From the NCBI GenBank assembly GCA_025403435.1, contig CM046349.1, forward strand, positions 20,544,004-20,608,003: 64,000 nt of DNA. Reading direction: 5' to 3'. Position numbers and translations under genes: made by a program. Within the stretch, counting starts at the first letter, position 1, and the number at the start of each line of letters is the position of its first letter. This document shows positions 1-11,472 of this stretch, piece by piece. The DNA comes from Artocarpus heterophyllus. Taxonomy: Eukaryota; Streptophyta; Magnoliopsida; Rosales; Moraceae. The notes below the pieces were generated by a model. The model had not been told where the DNA came from. It made no database searches and worked only from the letters and a program-made list of their open reading frames with translations.

Positions 1-1176
1 TTTTATGCATGATAATATGATGATTGTATGGAGTTTTAAATTAAATGTATGTGTTTCAAATTATTACAAAACGTTTTTCAAAAAGATTTTCATGTTTACA
101 ATGTATGAAATGTTTTAAGTTTTAAGGAAGGATGTTATGAATGGTGTTTATATGTTTTAATGATAATTTTTGTGATAATGATTATGGGATATGTCTGAAA
201 TGTGATGAATGTATACATGAGTGTATGTATATGTGATTATTATAGGAATAAATATTATGTGTGTGAATATTTCATGATAAGTATTGATTTTTATTGCATC
301 TTTAAATGATAAATGCCATGAACACTCAAGGAAGCGAGCACATCGAGACCGCGGCGTCGTCACCAAATGTATTTTTTTAGGTTAAGTAAGCTAACGATAA
401 GGTAAGTACATTCTCACCTGCAACATGACACGTTTTACAAGATTTGACGTTATGTTCATAATGATATTCATGATGATTTTATGGATATTTTCCTTAAGAA
501 TTTCTATAAAGATTTTCATGATTTTAAGTTATGCATGATGTTTATGGCATGTTTTAAAGTATGAAAAGTATGTATATATGTATCACCTTGTAAGTGTTGC
601 ACACCCAATGTTATGAAATGTTATGTTATGATGTCATGTTTGGTTTGGGATTAGCTACCCTTCTCATCTCATGACGGAGCGCCTATGATGATGTTTATGG
701 TGCAACACTTGGGCCCTTAAGATAAAATGTTTAAGTTTTAAAATGGTTAACATTACGAAAGATATGTTCTATGAAACTGTGCTTAAGGCACTTTTATGAT
801 GAGGATGATGATGCTGATGTTTATGAAATGTTTTAAGTTGTGAGAGTTATATGTACTTACTAAGCGTTAGCTTAATCATGTTTTATATGTCATGTTGCAG
901 ATAAGGGTAAGAGAGTCATGGAATAGGTGGAGGGCACGGGAAGGCGTGTGAGCAACATGAACGATGAATTGTAACCGGAAGCACGCCAAGAAAATGATTT
1001 TATGATTTAATCAAGTTACATTTTTGAACATATATTTTATGTTAAGTTTTAAGAATACTTATATTATGGTTTTATAAGTTATTTTATCATTTTTCAATGA
1101 ATTATGAACTTTTGCTATATTTTACGTAAAGTTGTTATGTTTAAAGTTAAATTTTTCCAAAGGAATTTAGTCTCGG

Positions 1177-1368
1177 ACGGCCTGCCGAACTCTGTGGCCG
1201 GCCTGCCGAAGACCAGAAGTTCGTCCTGCCGATTGAATTTTTTGGCCTGCCGAACATGGCTGAATTTTCAATCAGTATTGCAAAGCCTCTGCTGGCCTAC
1301 CGGTAGAGGGAACTCCGGCCTGTCGATGATGTTCGGCCTGCCGAAGTCCCAAGTTCGGCTTGCCGAAC
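1177..1368. repeat. Cluster of eight TTCGGCCTGCCGAA-like palindromes
   Basis: Copies of a 14-bp imperfect palindrome (half-sites TTCGGC and GCCGAA around a 2-bp centre) begin near 1177, 1197, 1220, 1242, 1291, 1314, 1332 and 1354. Two are perfect in both half-sites (around 1332 and 1354). The others differ mainly by C/T or G/A changes. Spacers vary, so this is a cluster of sites, not a strict tandem repeat. The same motif occurs in the copia LTRs at 19.6, 25.6, 32.5 and 54.4 kb. Confidence 0.85.
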
Positions 1369-1492
1369 TGTGGGAGTAAGTAAGTTTTAAATAATTTGAT
1401 GTTTATTATGATATGTTGTGTTGTTTTGTTAAGTCCTGATTTTACAACTTGGTATATCATTTTATTAATATAAGTTCATGATTAATTTAAAG

Positions 1493-1500
1493 TATAAATG
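1493..1500 (+). promoter_or_regulatory. Possible TATA box of gypsy LTR
   Basis: TATAAATG lies about 125 bp downstream of the palindrome cluster and 218 bp before the LTR end, a sensible place for the LTR promoter. The match is imperfect and the region is AT-rich, so this is only a candidate. Confidence 0.35.
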
Positions 1501-1721
1501 AATAAATTATTGTAAGGAATAATTTAAACAATGCCTTTCGAAACAATGTTAAGTTAAAAAAAAAAAATGTATGAATGGATCCTGGTAATGTAAGTCTAAG
1601 TACTTTTAAAATCAATAGTAACGATAAAGTTTGATATTATTTATAATATTAAGATTTATGCTTGTACGAATGTAAGTATGTAACGACATCTGTGACGTCC
1701 GAATTAAGGGGCGTTGCAGGC

Positions 1722-1735
1722 TTTGGTATCAGAGC
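1722..1735 (+). other. Primer binding site (initiator tRNA-Met)
   Basis: TTTGGTATCAGAGC contains TGGTATCAGAGC, the usual complement of the plant initiator tRNA-Met 3' end. It lies three bases after the LTR end, so it fixes the LTR boundary and the + orientation. Confidence 0.92.
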
Positions 1736-1934
1736 AAATCTTTTGATTACAATTCATATCGCCACACGTCGATCCAAGTCCTCCAAGTAAGTATGGTATC
1801 AAGTTAGATGTATTGTTGCAAGTATGATGATAAGATTAAGGTTTGAATGATTAATGATTAATGATATGGTAGTAAAAACCTGTCTCATGAATGGAAGATC
1901 ATTTCTAAGTCCTAATTATTTTAGGAAATTTACA

Positions 1935-4900
1935 ATGGAAGGCCACAGAAGGATGCAGACCCGTACCCAAACTAACAAGAGACTTATGACGATGATCGCT
2001 GAACTGCAAAGGCAGTTGGAGGATCAAAGAAGGGAGATTGCTGCATTAAGGGCCAATGGCCATAACGGTGAACCACAAGGCAATGATGTGCCTCCTCCTC
2101 CTCCGCAGCCACAAGCACAAGTAAATGAAGTCCCAGCTCTTGCTGCTGAACCAAGAACGGCTTATCAGATACCTCTTTTGGTCAGATGGAAGAGAGTCAA
2201 GCCAGCTGACTTTGAGGGTTCAAAGGACCCGTTGGTCGCACAAGGATGGTTAAAGACAATTGAGGCCACCTTACGACTCATGGATTTCACGGACAATGAA
2301 AAGGTCCTCTGTGCCTCGTACTGCCTTACTATAGAGGCCAGAATTTGGTGGGATGGCATCGAACAGAGTAGAAATGTTGAAGAGATGTCATGGGCTGATT
2401 TTGTTCAAGAGTTCAACACAAAGTTCTTCCATATGAATGTTACAAGGAAGCATTATGAGGAGTTTGAAAGCCTACGTCAAGGGGATATGACAGTCACTGA
2501 TGTGGTGACAAAGTTTGACCAGTTTGCTCATCTATGCCCAGGGATGGTTATGAACGAAGGTGAAAGCGTCAGAAGGTTGATCAGGGCCCTTAGACCAGAC
2601 ATTGCTACAATTGTTGATGGGACTAGTCCGCCAAGGACCCAAGAACAGGTTGTTATGAGGGCCCAGCGTGCTGAGTTTCACTTGTCAAAGTTAAGAAGGA
2701 ATCAGCCTTAGCCCAACCAGTAGGCCAACAATGCCAACAACTAGAACCGTCCTCCCTACAGGAACAACAACAACAACAACGGCAGCAACAACAACAGTCA
2801 GAACTGGAGAAACAATAAGAGGAAGGGTAATCCTCAACAACAGCAGGGCCAAGACAACAAAAGGCACAATGATGGTCAGCGCAACAACAATGATAGGCGA
2901 TTCCAACCATGTGCCAAATGTGGAAAGAAACATCCAAGGGAATGCCGATTGGGGACCAACCAATGTTTCATATGTGGGCGCGAAGACCATTTCGTTAAGA
3001 ACTGTCCCAAACTAATGAATGCTAATGCCCCGCAGAGACCTCCTCCTCAAGCCCAGCTGCATCAGATGCAAGCCTCCCTTGAAGGGCCACTAATTAGTCA
3101 AGGGAGACTTGAAGCCCCACCGACCAACGCCCAAATCTATGCCATGACAAAAGAACAAGTGGCTGCTGAAGCCTCCAATGTGGTCACAGGTCAGATAACA
3201 AGCTCATGTAATAATGTTTATGTTCTTTTTGATATGGGTGCCACGCATTATTTTGTATCTATGTCACATGCTAAGAAGTTAGGGGTTCGTTTAGAGCCTA
3301 TGAGACAGGGATTCACTACGACACTACCCTCTAGGGAAGTGATATTATCCACGCACTGTTTGCGTAAAGTACCCCTATGGATTTCTGATAGGGAACTTTT
3401 TATCGACCTCATTGTGATCGACATGCATGACTATGACATGATTCTTGGGAAGGATTTCCTAAGTAAGTATAATGCCTCGATCGAATGCCAGAAACGAAAG
3501 GTGATCTTCCATCCTAAAGGTGATCGGAAATTCGTTTATGTTGGTGAGACCAGAAAGAAACCTCACATGTTTTTATCGGCAATGAAAGCAAGGAAGCTTT
3601 TGGCAAATGGCTGCATGGGCTATCTGGCAAACGTTGTAGACAAAAGCCAAGAAGGAAAGACAAGAATGGAAGATGTACATGTTGTTCATAAATATGAAGA
3701 TGTGTTTCCTGACGATCTAACGAGTCTACCCCCAGAAAGAGAAGTTGAATTCGAGATTGAGCTTGCTCCAGGCACCGAACCAATCTCTAAAGCGCCTTAT
3801 AGAATGGCCCCTGTAGAATCAAAGGAGCTTCACACGTAATTAAAGGAGCTACTTGACAAAGGATTTTTCAGGCCAAGTCACTCACCGTGGGGTGCTCCAG
3901 TCTTGTTTGTGAAAAAGAAGGATGACACTATGAGACTCTGCATCGACTACAGAGAACTGAACAAGGTGACAATCAAGAACAAGTATCCGTTGCCTCGAAT
4001 TGATGATTTGTTTGATCAGCTCAAGGGTGCATCGGTGTTCTCCAAGATTGATCTACGATCAGGGTATCATCAGTTGAAGATTAAAGAAGGAGATATTCCC
4101 AAGACTGCTTTCAGGTCGAGGTATGGTCACCATGAATTTGTGGTTATGCCTTTCGGTCTGACAAATGCACTGGCTGCCTTTACGGATTTGATGAACAGGG
4201 TATTCAAGGATTTCCTCGATAAATTTGTTGTTGTATTCATCGATGATATTCTTGTCTACTCTAAGAATCAAGAGGAATATGAGGAGCATTTAAGGATTGT
4301 GCTGGAGACTTTAAGAAGACACCAGCTATATGCTAAGTTCTCTAAATGCGAGTTTTGGATTGATAAAGTGTCATTCTTGGGGCATATTATTTCAAAGGAT
4401 GGGATTATGGTGGACCCGGCTAAAGTAGAAGCTGTACTCAATTGGAAGCAACCGATGAATGCAAGTGAAATAAGAAGCTTCTTGGGTCTAGCAGGTTACT
4501 ATCGGAGATTTGTAGAAGATTTCTCCAAGATAGCAGCTCCACTCACAAACTTGACTCGCAAAGGAAAGAAGCATGAATGGACGGATGCATGCGAAAAGAG
4601 TTTTCAAGAACTGAAGAAAAGATAAACGACGACTCCAGTATTGGCAATTCCTGAGGGAAATGATGGATTCATAATCTACAGTGATGCATCCAAGATGGGC
4701 CTAGGAGCTGTATTGATGCAGAATGAAAAGGTAATTGCTTATGCTTCAAGACAACTAAAAGACTACGAAAAGAACTATCCTACTCATGATCTCGAGTTAG
4801 CAATAGTTGTTTTTGCGTTGAAGATATGGAGACACTATTTATATGGGGTCCAATGCAAGATCTTCACTGATCATCAAAGTCTGAAGTACTTCTTCACGTA

Positions 4901-5327
4901 AAGAGACCTGAATATGAGACAATGAAGATGGCTAGAGTTGGTGAAGGATTATGATTGTGAAATCCTTTATCACCTTGGTAAAGCTAACCGAGTAGCTGAT
5001 GCTTTAAGTAGGAAGTCAATTGCCACGTTGATGTCTATGCAAGCAATGTCTCCACCTCTAAGGAAGGAAATTCTAGACTTCAGTTTAGAACTTATAGCAG
5101 GCCAGCTATCAGCACTCTCTCTTGCTTCGACGATGTATGATGAAATTCAGAGTAAGCAAGATGACGACGTAAGCCTTGTAAGAATCAAACAAGAAATGAA
5201 AGAAGGAAAATGTCAAGAGTTTCATATTGCGGATGACGAAACTTTGTATCTTAAGGACCGTTTATGTGTTCCCAAAGTCGATGATTTAAGGGAAAGGATC
5301 TTGGCAGAAATTCATGACACTCCTTAA
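1935..5327 (+). pseudogene. gypsy gag-pol polyprotein, stop-riddled, lacks integrase
   Basis: A single reading frame runs from ATG 1935 (MEGHRRMQ...) to 5327 with no frameshift. In-frame stops are at 2709, 2721, 2742, 3837, 4623, 4899 and 4923. Gag has a coiled-coil-like start (about residues 15-40), a proline-rich stretch, and an Asn/Gln-rich tail followed by two zinc knuckles (CAKCGKKHPREC, then CFICGREDHFVKNC near 2970-3010). Protease has DMGATHYFVS near 3230, where the family has D-T/S-GA, so the catalytic motif is altered. RT (about 3850-4560) keeps [13 protein letters not shown] and the catalytic FIDDILVYS near 4236. RNase H has [12 protein letters not shown] (about 4680) and [10 protein letters not shown] (about 4865). 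The frame ends at ILAEIHDTP, where the element is cut. An inactive relic, but reads cleanly as an old intact polyprotein. Confidence 0.93.
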
Positions 5328-5985
5328 GTAGAATGATATTGATAACTCTTATCAATTCATTCCAGTATGGCCATACATTTTTCTTCAGTCTAACTTATCG
5401 AGGGGGCCATAGATATCTTTCTTGTAATAAATGAGGGACAAATTCCTTCTTAATCACTCACATTCCTCACCTCTATATCCAACAATAATCCATTCCATCA
5501 TCATGTCAAAGGTAATATTAGAATGTGTCAAAATATAGAACTTGTCATGTAGGAAACAATGGTGATTTTAGGTTAGAGGACTAGGATAATACTATTGTGA
5601 TGATAATCACTTATGACAATTATCCATGTAGTATTCTCATAGCGGGTAGATCCAATACATCATTTCTCAAATATTTATCTATGAGTTGACTTAGTATCTC
5701 ATACACATGATTAGTAAAACATAATCATCAGTCAAACTTCATACTAGTCTTCATTCATTATTATACCAATAATAATGACCGACTAGGGATAATTTAGAAT
5801 AGAATTCAATTTTCACCTAAGAGTTTTACTATCAAGTCACATACCTGATGACCTTAGGTAGAATTAACTATTCAGAGAATTATAATAAAAAACAATAATG
5901 AAAATGCCTCTTTATTAATAAAATACAAATGCAACAAAGTCAAAATATGGTCATTACATAATTGGCCTAGGGTACATCACTAACA
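5326..5985 (-). repeat. Truncated 3' LTR of copia A
   Basis: Strongly similar along its length to 12393-13058 (shared blocks include TTATCGAGGGGGCCATAGAT and TGACCGACTAGGGATAATTT). In element orientation the LTR starts TGTTAGTGATG at 5985 next to the polypurine tract. The other about 0.9 kb of the LTR, including the expected R/U5 side, is absent. The junction with gypsy pol lies within about 5320-5332. Confidence 0.9.
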
Positions 5986-5995
5986 ATCTCCCACT
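5986..5995 (-). other. Polypurine tract of copia A
   Basis: On the - strand AGTGGGAGAT lies immediately before the 3' LTR start TGTTAG. This is the usual plus-strand priming site of plant copia elements and follows the RNase H stop codon at 6000-6002. Confidence 0.8.
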
Positions 5996-5999
5996 TGCA

Positions 6000-8900
6000 C
6001 TAGGCCCAATTAATATTGTATCTAATACCCATTGACCAAGTATGACTCTCATGCTTAGGCTGTGGAAGAGGCTTAGTGAGTAGATCAGCAACATTCTCAT
6101 TTGTAGGTATTATGCATATCTTCACGTCTCCTCTCTCAATGATTTCTTGAATGAGATGATAACGCCTGAGTGTGTGTTTGGATCGTTGATGTGATCTAGG
6201 TTCTTAGCTTGTGCTATGGCCCCGTTATCATCACAATACAAGTCTACTGGATCTGATATACTAGGAACAACACCCAATTCAGTAATAAACTTTTTGATCC
6301 AAATTGCTTCCTTAGCTGCTTTTGAGGTGGCTATATACTTAGCTTCTGTTGTAGAATCAGCAACGGTGTCTTGCTTTGAACTTCTTCAGCTCACGGTACC
6401 TCCATTCAAACAGCACACATAGTCTAACTACGATCGAAAGTCATCCTTGTCAAATTGGAAGCTGGCATCTGTGTAACCACTTACAACAAGCTCATCTTCC
6501 TTTCCTCCATACAGCAAGAATGCATCCTTAGTTCTTCTCAAATATTTAAGGATATTCCTGACTGTTGTCCAGTGACTTTCACTTGGATCTGATTAGTACC
6601 TGCTTGTTATGCTTAAGGCATATGAGATATCAGGTCGAGTACATAACATAACATACATGATAGATCCAATGGCAGAAGCATATGGAATCTTATTCATGTG
6701 GTCTCGCTCATCTTGTGTCATTGGACACTGAGTCTTGCTGAGACTAATTCCATGCGACATTGGCAAGAATCCTCTCTTGGCATCTTGCATACTAAACCTA
6801 TTCAATACCTTGTCAATGTATGTACTTTGACTTAGGCCAATAAGCCTCTTAGATCTATCCCTATAGATCTTGATGCCTAGAATATAGGCAGCTTCACCTA
6901 AGTCTTTCATTGAGAACAATTCCCTAACCATGATTCAACATTTTGTAGAGTAAGGATATCGTTTCCAATGAGTAATATGTCATCAACATATAGCACTAGA
7001 AAGACTATTGCGCTCCCACTAACCTTTTTGTAAACACAAGGCTCATCTTCATTTTTAATGAAACCAAACTCTTTGATTGCTTCATCAAAACAAAGATTCC
7101 AACTCTAATATGCTTGTTTCAATCCATAAAGTGGATCTTTGAAGCTTGCAAATCTTTCCAGAATTCTCAAGACTAACAAAACCCTCGGGTTGTGTCATAT
7201 ATATATCCTCAAGTAGGTTTCCATTAAGAAACGCTGTTTTTGACATCCATTTGCCAAATCTCATAATCAAAGTATGCAGCTATGGTGAGGAGAATCCGAA
7301 TGGATTTAAGCATAGCAACTAGTGAAAAAGTTTCATCATAGTCTATACCATGTGTTTGCTTGAAACCTTTTGCAACCAGTCTTGCCTTAAAGGTATGCAT
7401 ATTGCCATCCATGTCTATTTTCTTTTTGAAAACCCATTTGCACCCAATAGTCTTCAAATGATCAGGCGAATTAATCAAAGTCCATACTTGATTATCATAC
7501 ATGGATCGCATCTCTGACTTCATGGCTTTTAGCCATTTATCACAGTTAGGGCTATTCATGGCCTCTTGGTAGGATGTGGGCTCATTTTGATCCACAATCA
7601 TCACATCATTATTATCAGTTAAGAGAAATCCATATCTCTTAGGGCTTTGACGTGTCCTACCAGACCTCCTCGGGCCTTGTGCTACTTGTGTAGGCTCAAC
7701 AGCTACTTGTTGATCTAGTTGAGATTCCATAGTTGGTTCAATGCTATTTTGTGGTTCTTGAATTTCTTCAAGTTTACCTTTACTCCCACTGGTTCCTTTA
7801 GAAATGAATTCTCTTTCTAAAAAGACACCATTCCGAGCAACAAACACTTTGTTCTAAGAAGCATTGTAGAAGTAATATCCTTTAGTTTCTTTAGGATATC
7901 CCACAAAAAGGCATTTGTTTGATTTGGGTGCCAATTTATCTAAATTTGACGCTTCACATAAGCCTCACATCCCCAAATCTTAAGAAAAGACAAACTAGGC
8001 GACTTCCTAGTCCACATCTCATATGGTGTCTTTTGAACCACCTTTGATGGAACTCTGTTCAGTATAAACGTAGCAGTTTCCAAGAGCATACCCCCAAAAG
8101 GATATTGGAAGATCTGACTGACTCATCATAGATCGAACCATATCCAATAAAGTTCGATTTCTCCGTTCAGACACACCATTCTGTTGTGGTGTTTCTGGTG
8201 GAGTTAATTGTGAGACTATCCCAAAATCTCTAAGATGATCAACGAATTCTTGGTTTTAGTATTCACCACCTCAATATGATCGAAGTGCTTTAATACTTTT
8301 ACCAAGTTGATTTTGTACTTCATTTTTGAAAATTTTAACTTTTCAAAAGATTCAGATTTTTGTTTCATTAGATAGACATAGCCATATCTACTAAAATCAT
8401 CTGTGAAAGTAATGAAGTACTGAAAACCTCCTCTGACAGTGGAACTTAATGGTACACATACATCAGAATGTACAAGGCCCAATAGGTCATTAGCCCTTTC
8501 ACTATGTCCAGTAAAAGGTGTCTTAGTCATTTTGCCTAATAAAAAAGTCTCACATACTTCAAATGATTCAAAATCAAATGAATTCAAAAGCCCATGTTGA
8601 TGGAGTTTTGAAATGCGTTTCTCATTTATATGGCCTAAACGACAGTGCCAAAGATAGGTAGGGTTTAAATCTTTAGATTTAAACTTCTTTGTATTAACAT
8701 TATAGATGGACTTTTCATTTTTGTTTTCAATGTTCACAACATAAAGACCATTCGTTTGTGGAGCATATCCATAGAAAATGTTATCACGGTAAATGGAGCA
8801 TTTATTATTCCTAATAATAAACTCAAAATTTTCCTTGTCCAAACAAGAAACAGAAATAATATTCCTACTCATAGTAGGTGCAAAATAACAATTTTCTAAA

Positions 8901-9958
8901 CTTAAAACAAGTCCACTAGGCAAAGTTAACTCATATGTTCCTACAGCTAAAGCAGCAACTCTTGCCCCATTTCCAACCCGTAGGTCCACTTTGCCTTTAG
9001 CCAAGATTCTACTTCTCTTAAGACCACATTAGTACAAATGTGAGATCCAGATCTAGTATCTAATACCCAGGAATCAGAAGTAGACAAATTGACTTCTATA
9101 ACATAAATACCTAAAGGAGTAGTCGCACTACTCTTCTTCTTCTTCAGATCATCCAAATAGAGCTTGTAGTTTCTTTTCCAATGACTAGGCTCATTGCAGA
9201 AAAAGCATACTCCCTCCTTTGGTGGTTTAGCCTTAGGTTTAGGATTGGGCTTGGGGTTAGGCTTGGGCTTCTTAAAGTCCCTGGGAGCCTTATTCTTGCT
9301 CTTACCCTTTCCTTTCCTTTTCATACCTTTCCCTTTATTAACCATCAGAATATCTTTGGTATTCTTGATGTTCTGTTTAGCAATCTTAAGCATCCCATGC
9401 AACTCAAAAACAGTCATCTCCATATTATGCATGTTGTAGTTCACAATGAACCCATCATAAGCATCTAGCAAAGATTGGAGAATGATGTCAATGGCCAACT
9501 CTTGGCTAATCTCAAGGCCAAGTTTCTGTAAATGATCAAGATGGCCCTTCATCTTCAGAACATGAGGACTCACTGAACTGCCAGCAGTCAACTTGCATGA
9601 GAGTAATGCCTTTAAGGTGGCAAACCTCTCAATTCTAGCTTATTCTTGGAACATTTCCTTGAGATGGTATAGGCCTCCATTTCCATCAGTTGCTTTTAAA
9701 GCTCTAATTCCATGCTTCCAAGCATGAGGCAAGTTACATCAATAGAGTCATTGAGATGCTTACTATGAGCATCCTTTTGAGCTCTAGGAGCATTAGCAGT
9801 AGTTCATCATGGATAGGTTGATCAAGGACATTTTCCTTCCTTTCTTACTTAAGAACAATTCTCAAGTTTCTGTACCAGTCAAGGAAGTTAGTCCCATTAA
9901 GCTTATCCTTCTCAAGGATCGTTCGCAGTGACAAGTTAGATGTGGTGTTTGATGCCAT
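6000..9958 (-). pseudogene. copia A Gag-Pol polyprotein, decayed
   Basis: Starts at ATG 9958 (MASNTTSNLSLRT...) and ends at the stop at 6000 just before the polypurine tract. An early stop follows about 37 codons in, and there are later stops and shifts. Gag ends in a Lys/Pro-rich segment and a zinc knuckle near 9170-9215 (CFFCNEPSHWKRNY), whose last Cys is Tyr. Protease near 9040-9075 has WVLDTRSGSHIC with an Arg disturbing the DTGS motif. The GAG-pre-integrase/integrase core follows (YLWHCRLGHINEKR near 8650, then HSDV...TFTDDFSRYGYVYLM near 8380-8480). One zinc Cys is replaced by Phe. RT runs from about 7600 to 6590 and keeps YVDD near 6980. The RNase H tail ends LLTKPLPQPKHE...GIRYNINWA. 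Clearly a formerly complete Ty1/copia polyprotein. Confidence 0.92.
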
Positions 9959-11459
9959 TATCTACAACAAATATATACACAGACTACTTAGCATTTTATT
10001 AAAAAAATTTTAACGAGGCATAATTTAAATCCCACTAATTTTATCAAATTAATAACCCTCAATATTAATTTGGCAATCACAACAATTGTAATTTTAGTGG
10101 GCCAAGATCTATATTTCACCTCACTTAAAGTAAGCTTTGGCTTATCACCTAAAGTATGGTTATTTAGGTAGGTAACACTTTACCAATTACATCTTATATA
10201 ACTCTTGGATAACTATGGGATTTGACATCACATGTCCTGGTTAATTAAAATCCCATCTAATGCCCTAGGTCTAAAACGATTTTGATAACCTAGTTAAGTC
10301 TAACCGTTTCAAACATATGGATATCACTATTATCCATCATGTCTTACCTAGATGGCTTAACACACCCTGCTTTGGTATAACCTATGTTTAGCAATCCAAG
10401 TCTTGACAAGTGTTGAATTATGGAAGGCATTTTAATGACTTAATATTAAGTGAGGGTTCTATTTTATTTTTATTTTATTGTTTACTATTATGTCGCATCA
10501 CATACATGGCATCATATACACAGCATCACATATATAGCATAATAATAACACAATAAGTGTGTCATAGCATGGCCAAAATCTAGATTGATCTTCATAAGCC
10601 AATATGAAGGTTAATGGTCAATCCTTGGTAATCTTCATCTCCATAGATTTCCTTAGATTGCTATGAATGGACTCCATCTTGAGCCTCCATCTTGAACCTC
10701 CATCTATCTTGATCTTGGGCTTTGATTTTACATTACAAATTGCAATCTAAACTATTCTATTTCTACTAAATAAATAAATAAATTACAACAAATTGAAAAA
10801 TGACACAAAGGTCGTATTTAAAATTATAAACCCAAAATAAAATTAAATAAAACTTGCCAATCACATTGGTATAAAAGGGCCATGCTATGCACCATGCCAT
10901 TCACACTAAACACATAAACATAATAATATAATTTCATTATAGTTAAAATTTTATTATGACCAAAACGATATATGTGACGAATCTATTTGGGGTCAAGGGG
11001 CAGCGCCCCCAAAAGGTAAACAATTTACCTTACTCGTTTGAATGAGTTGCTGCTTGAATCCATTAATTTTAATTAATCAGATTACCTAATTTGTTCATAA
11101 TAGAATTAATTAATCTATGTTTAACACTTAAACGGATTCATGAAATTTATTGATATGTTTTAAACTGATCATCCTTGTTTAACAATTAAACAGACCCTAT
11201 GAAACCAAAACCAGATTTACAGGTATATTGTTTAATCATCTCAAAATAGATTACTAGATTCTTATTAAATTGTAATATTAATAAAATTAACAACAACAGG
11301 TTACAAGAAACAGTAAACGTATTAATCAAATTAACATGGCAAAAATGTATAATCAAATAAAACCTCAAACACATTAATCTAATTAATGTATAAATCATAT
11401 CCATGCATATCACAAATGCACATAACCATATAAAATCAATTTAATCGAATTTGCAAGTT
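9959..11459 (-). other. Non-coding leader of copia A
   Basis: About 1.5 kb between the primer site and the Gag start with no reading frame of note; AT-rich. It includes two adjacent stem-loops at 10998-11030. Long leaders are usual for some plant copia lineages. No captured gene was recognised here. Confidence 0.7.
10998..11030 (-). other. Two adjacent stem-loops in copia leader
   Basis: GGGGC-AGC-GCCCC at 10998-11010 and GGTAAA-CAA-TTTACC at 11016-11030 are perfect short inverted repeats separated by five bases. The first is strongly GC-rich inside AT-rich sequence. They would form hairpins in the genomic RNA, so a packaging or dimerisation role is possible but inferred. Confidence 0.5.
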
Positions 11460-11471
11460 GCTCTGATACCA
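11460..11471 (-). other. Primer binding site of copia A (tRNA-Met)
   Basis: The + strand GCTCTGATACCA reads TGGTATCAGAGC on the - strand, one base from the LTR edge at 11473. This fixes element orientation and the end of the 5' LTR. Confidence 0.92.
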
Positions 11472-11472
11472 C

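Larger units (their letters stand above)
1..1718 (+). repeat. 5' LTR of gypsy element 1 (left end outside window)
   Basis: The right edge is set by the primer site at 1722; the LTR probably ends ...GTTGCA at 1718. No start is visible, so the LTR is at least 1.7 kb. It is non-coding and AT-rich except for a GC-rich cluster of short palindromes at 1177-1368. Segments at about 380-437 reappear in inverted form near 850-905. A TATA-like site lies at 1493. Confidence 0.85.
1..5325 (+). mobile_element. Ty3/gypsy retrotransposon 1, 3'-truncated (Tekay/Del-like)
   Basis: Order of parts on the + strand: LTR end, tRNA-Met primer site, Gag with zinc knuckles, aspartic protease, reverse transcriptase, RNase H. 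This is the Ty3/gypsy order. The sequence stops a few codons into the linker before integrase and continues as a copia LTR at about 5326, so integrase and the 3' LTR are missing. The Gag segment resembles that of element D at 60.3-60.8 kb, so both probably belong to the same broad lineage. The left LTR starts outside the window. The lineage name is inferred from Gag and RT style, not from a tree. Confidence 0.93.

Noticed and set aside
2653..2990. Cys/Ser-rich and Val-rich - strand frames
   Set aside because: Antisense of the AAC/CAA-rich Gag tail of gypsy element 1; low-complexity products.
9181..9468. Two long + strand frames inside copia A
   Set aside because: They lie antisense to the Lys/Pro-rich Gag segment, whose codon bias produces open frames on the other strand.
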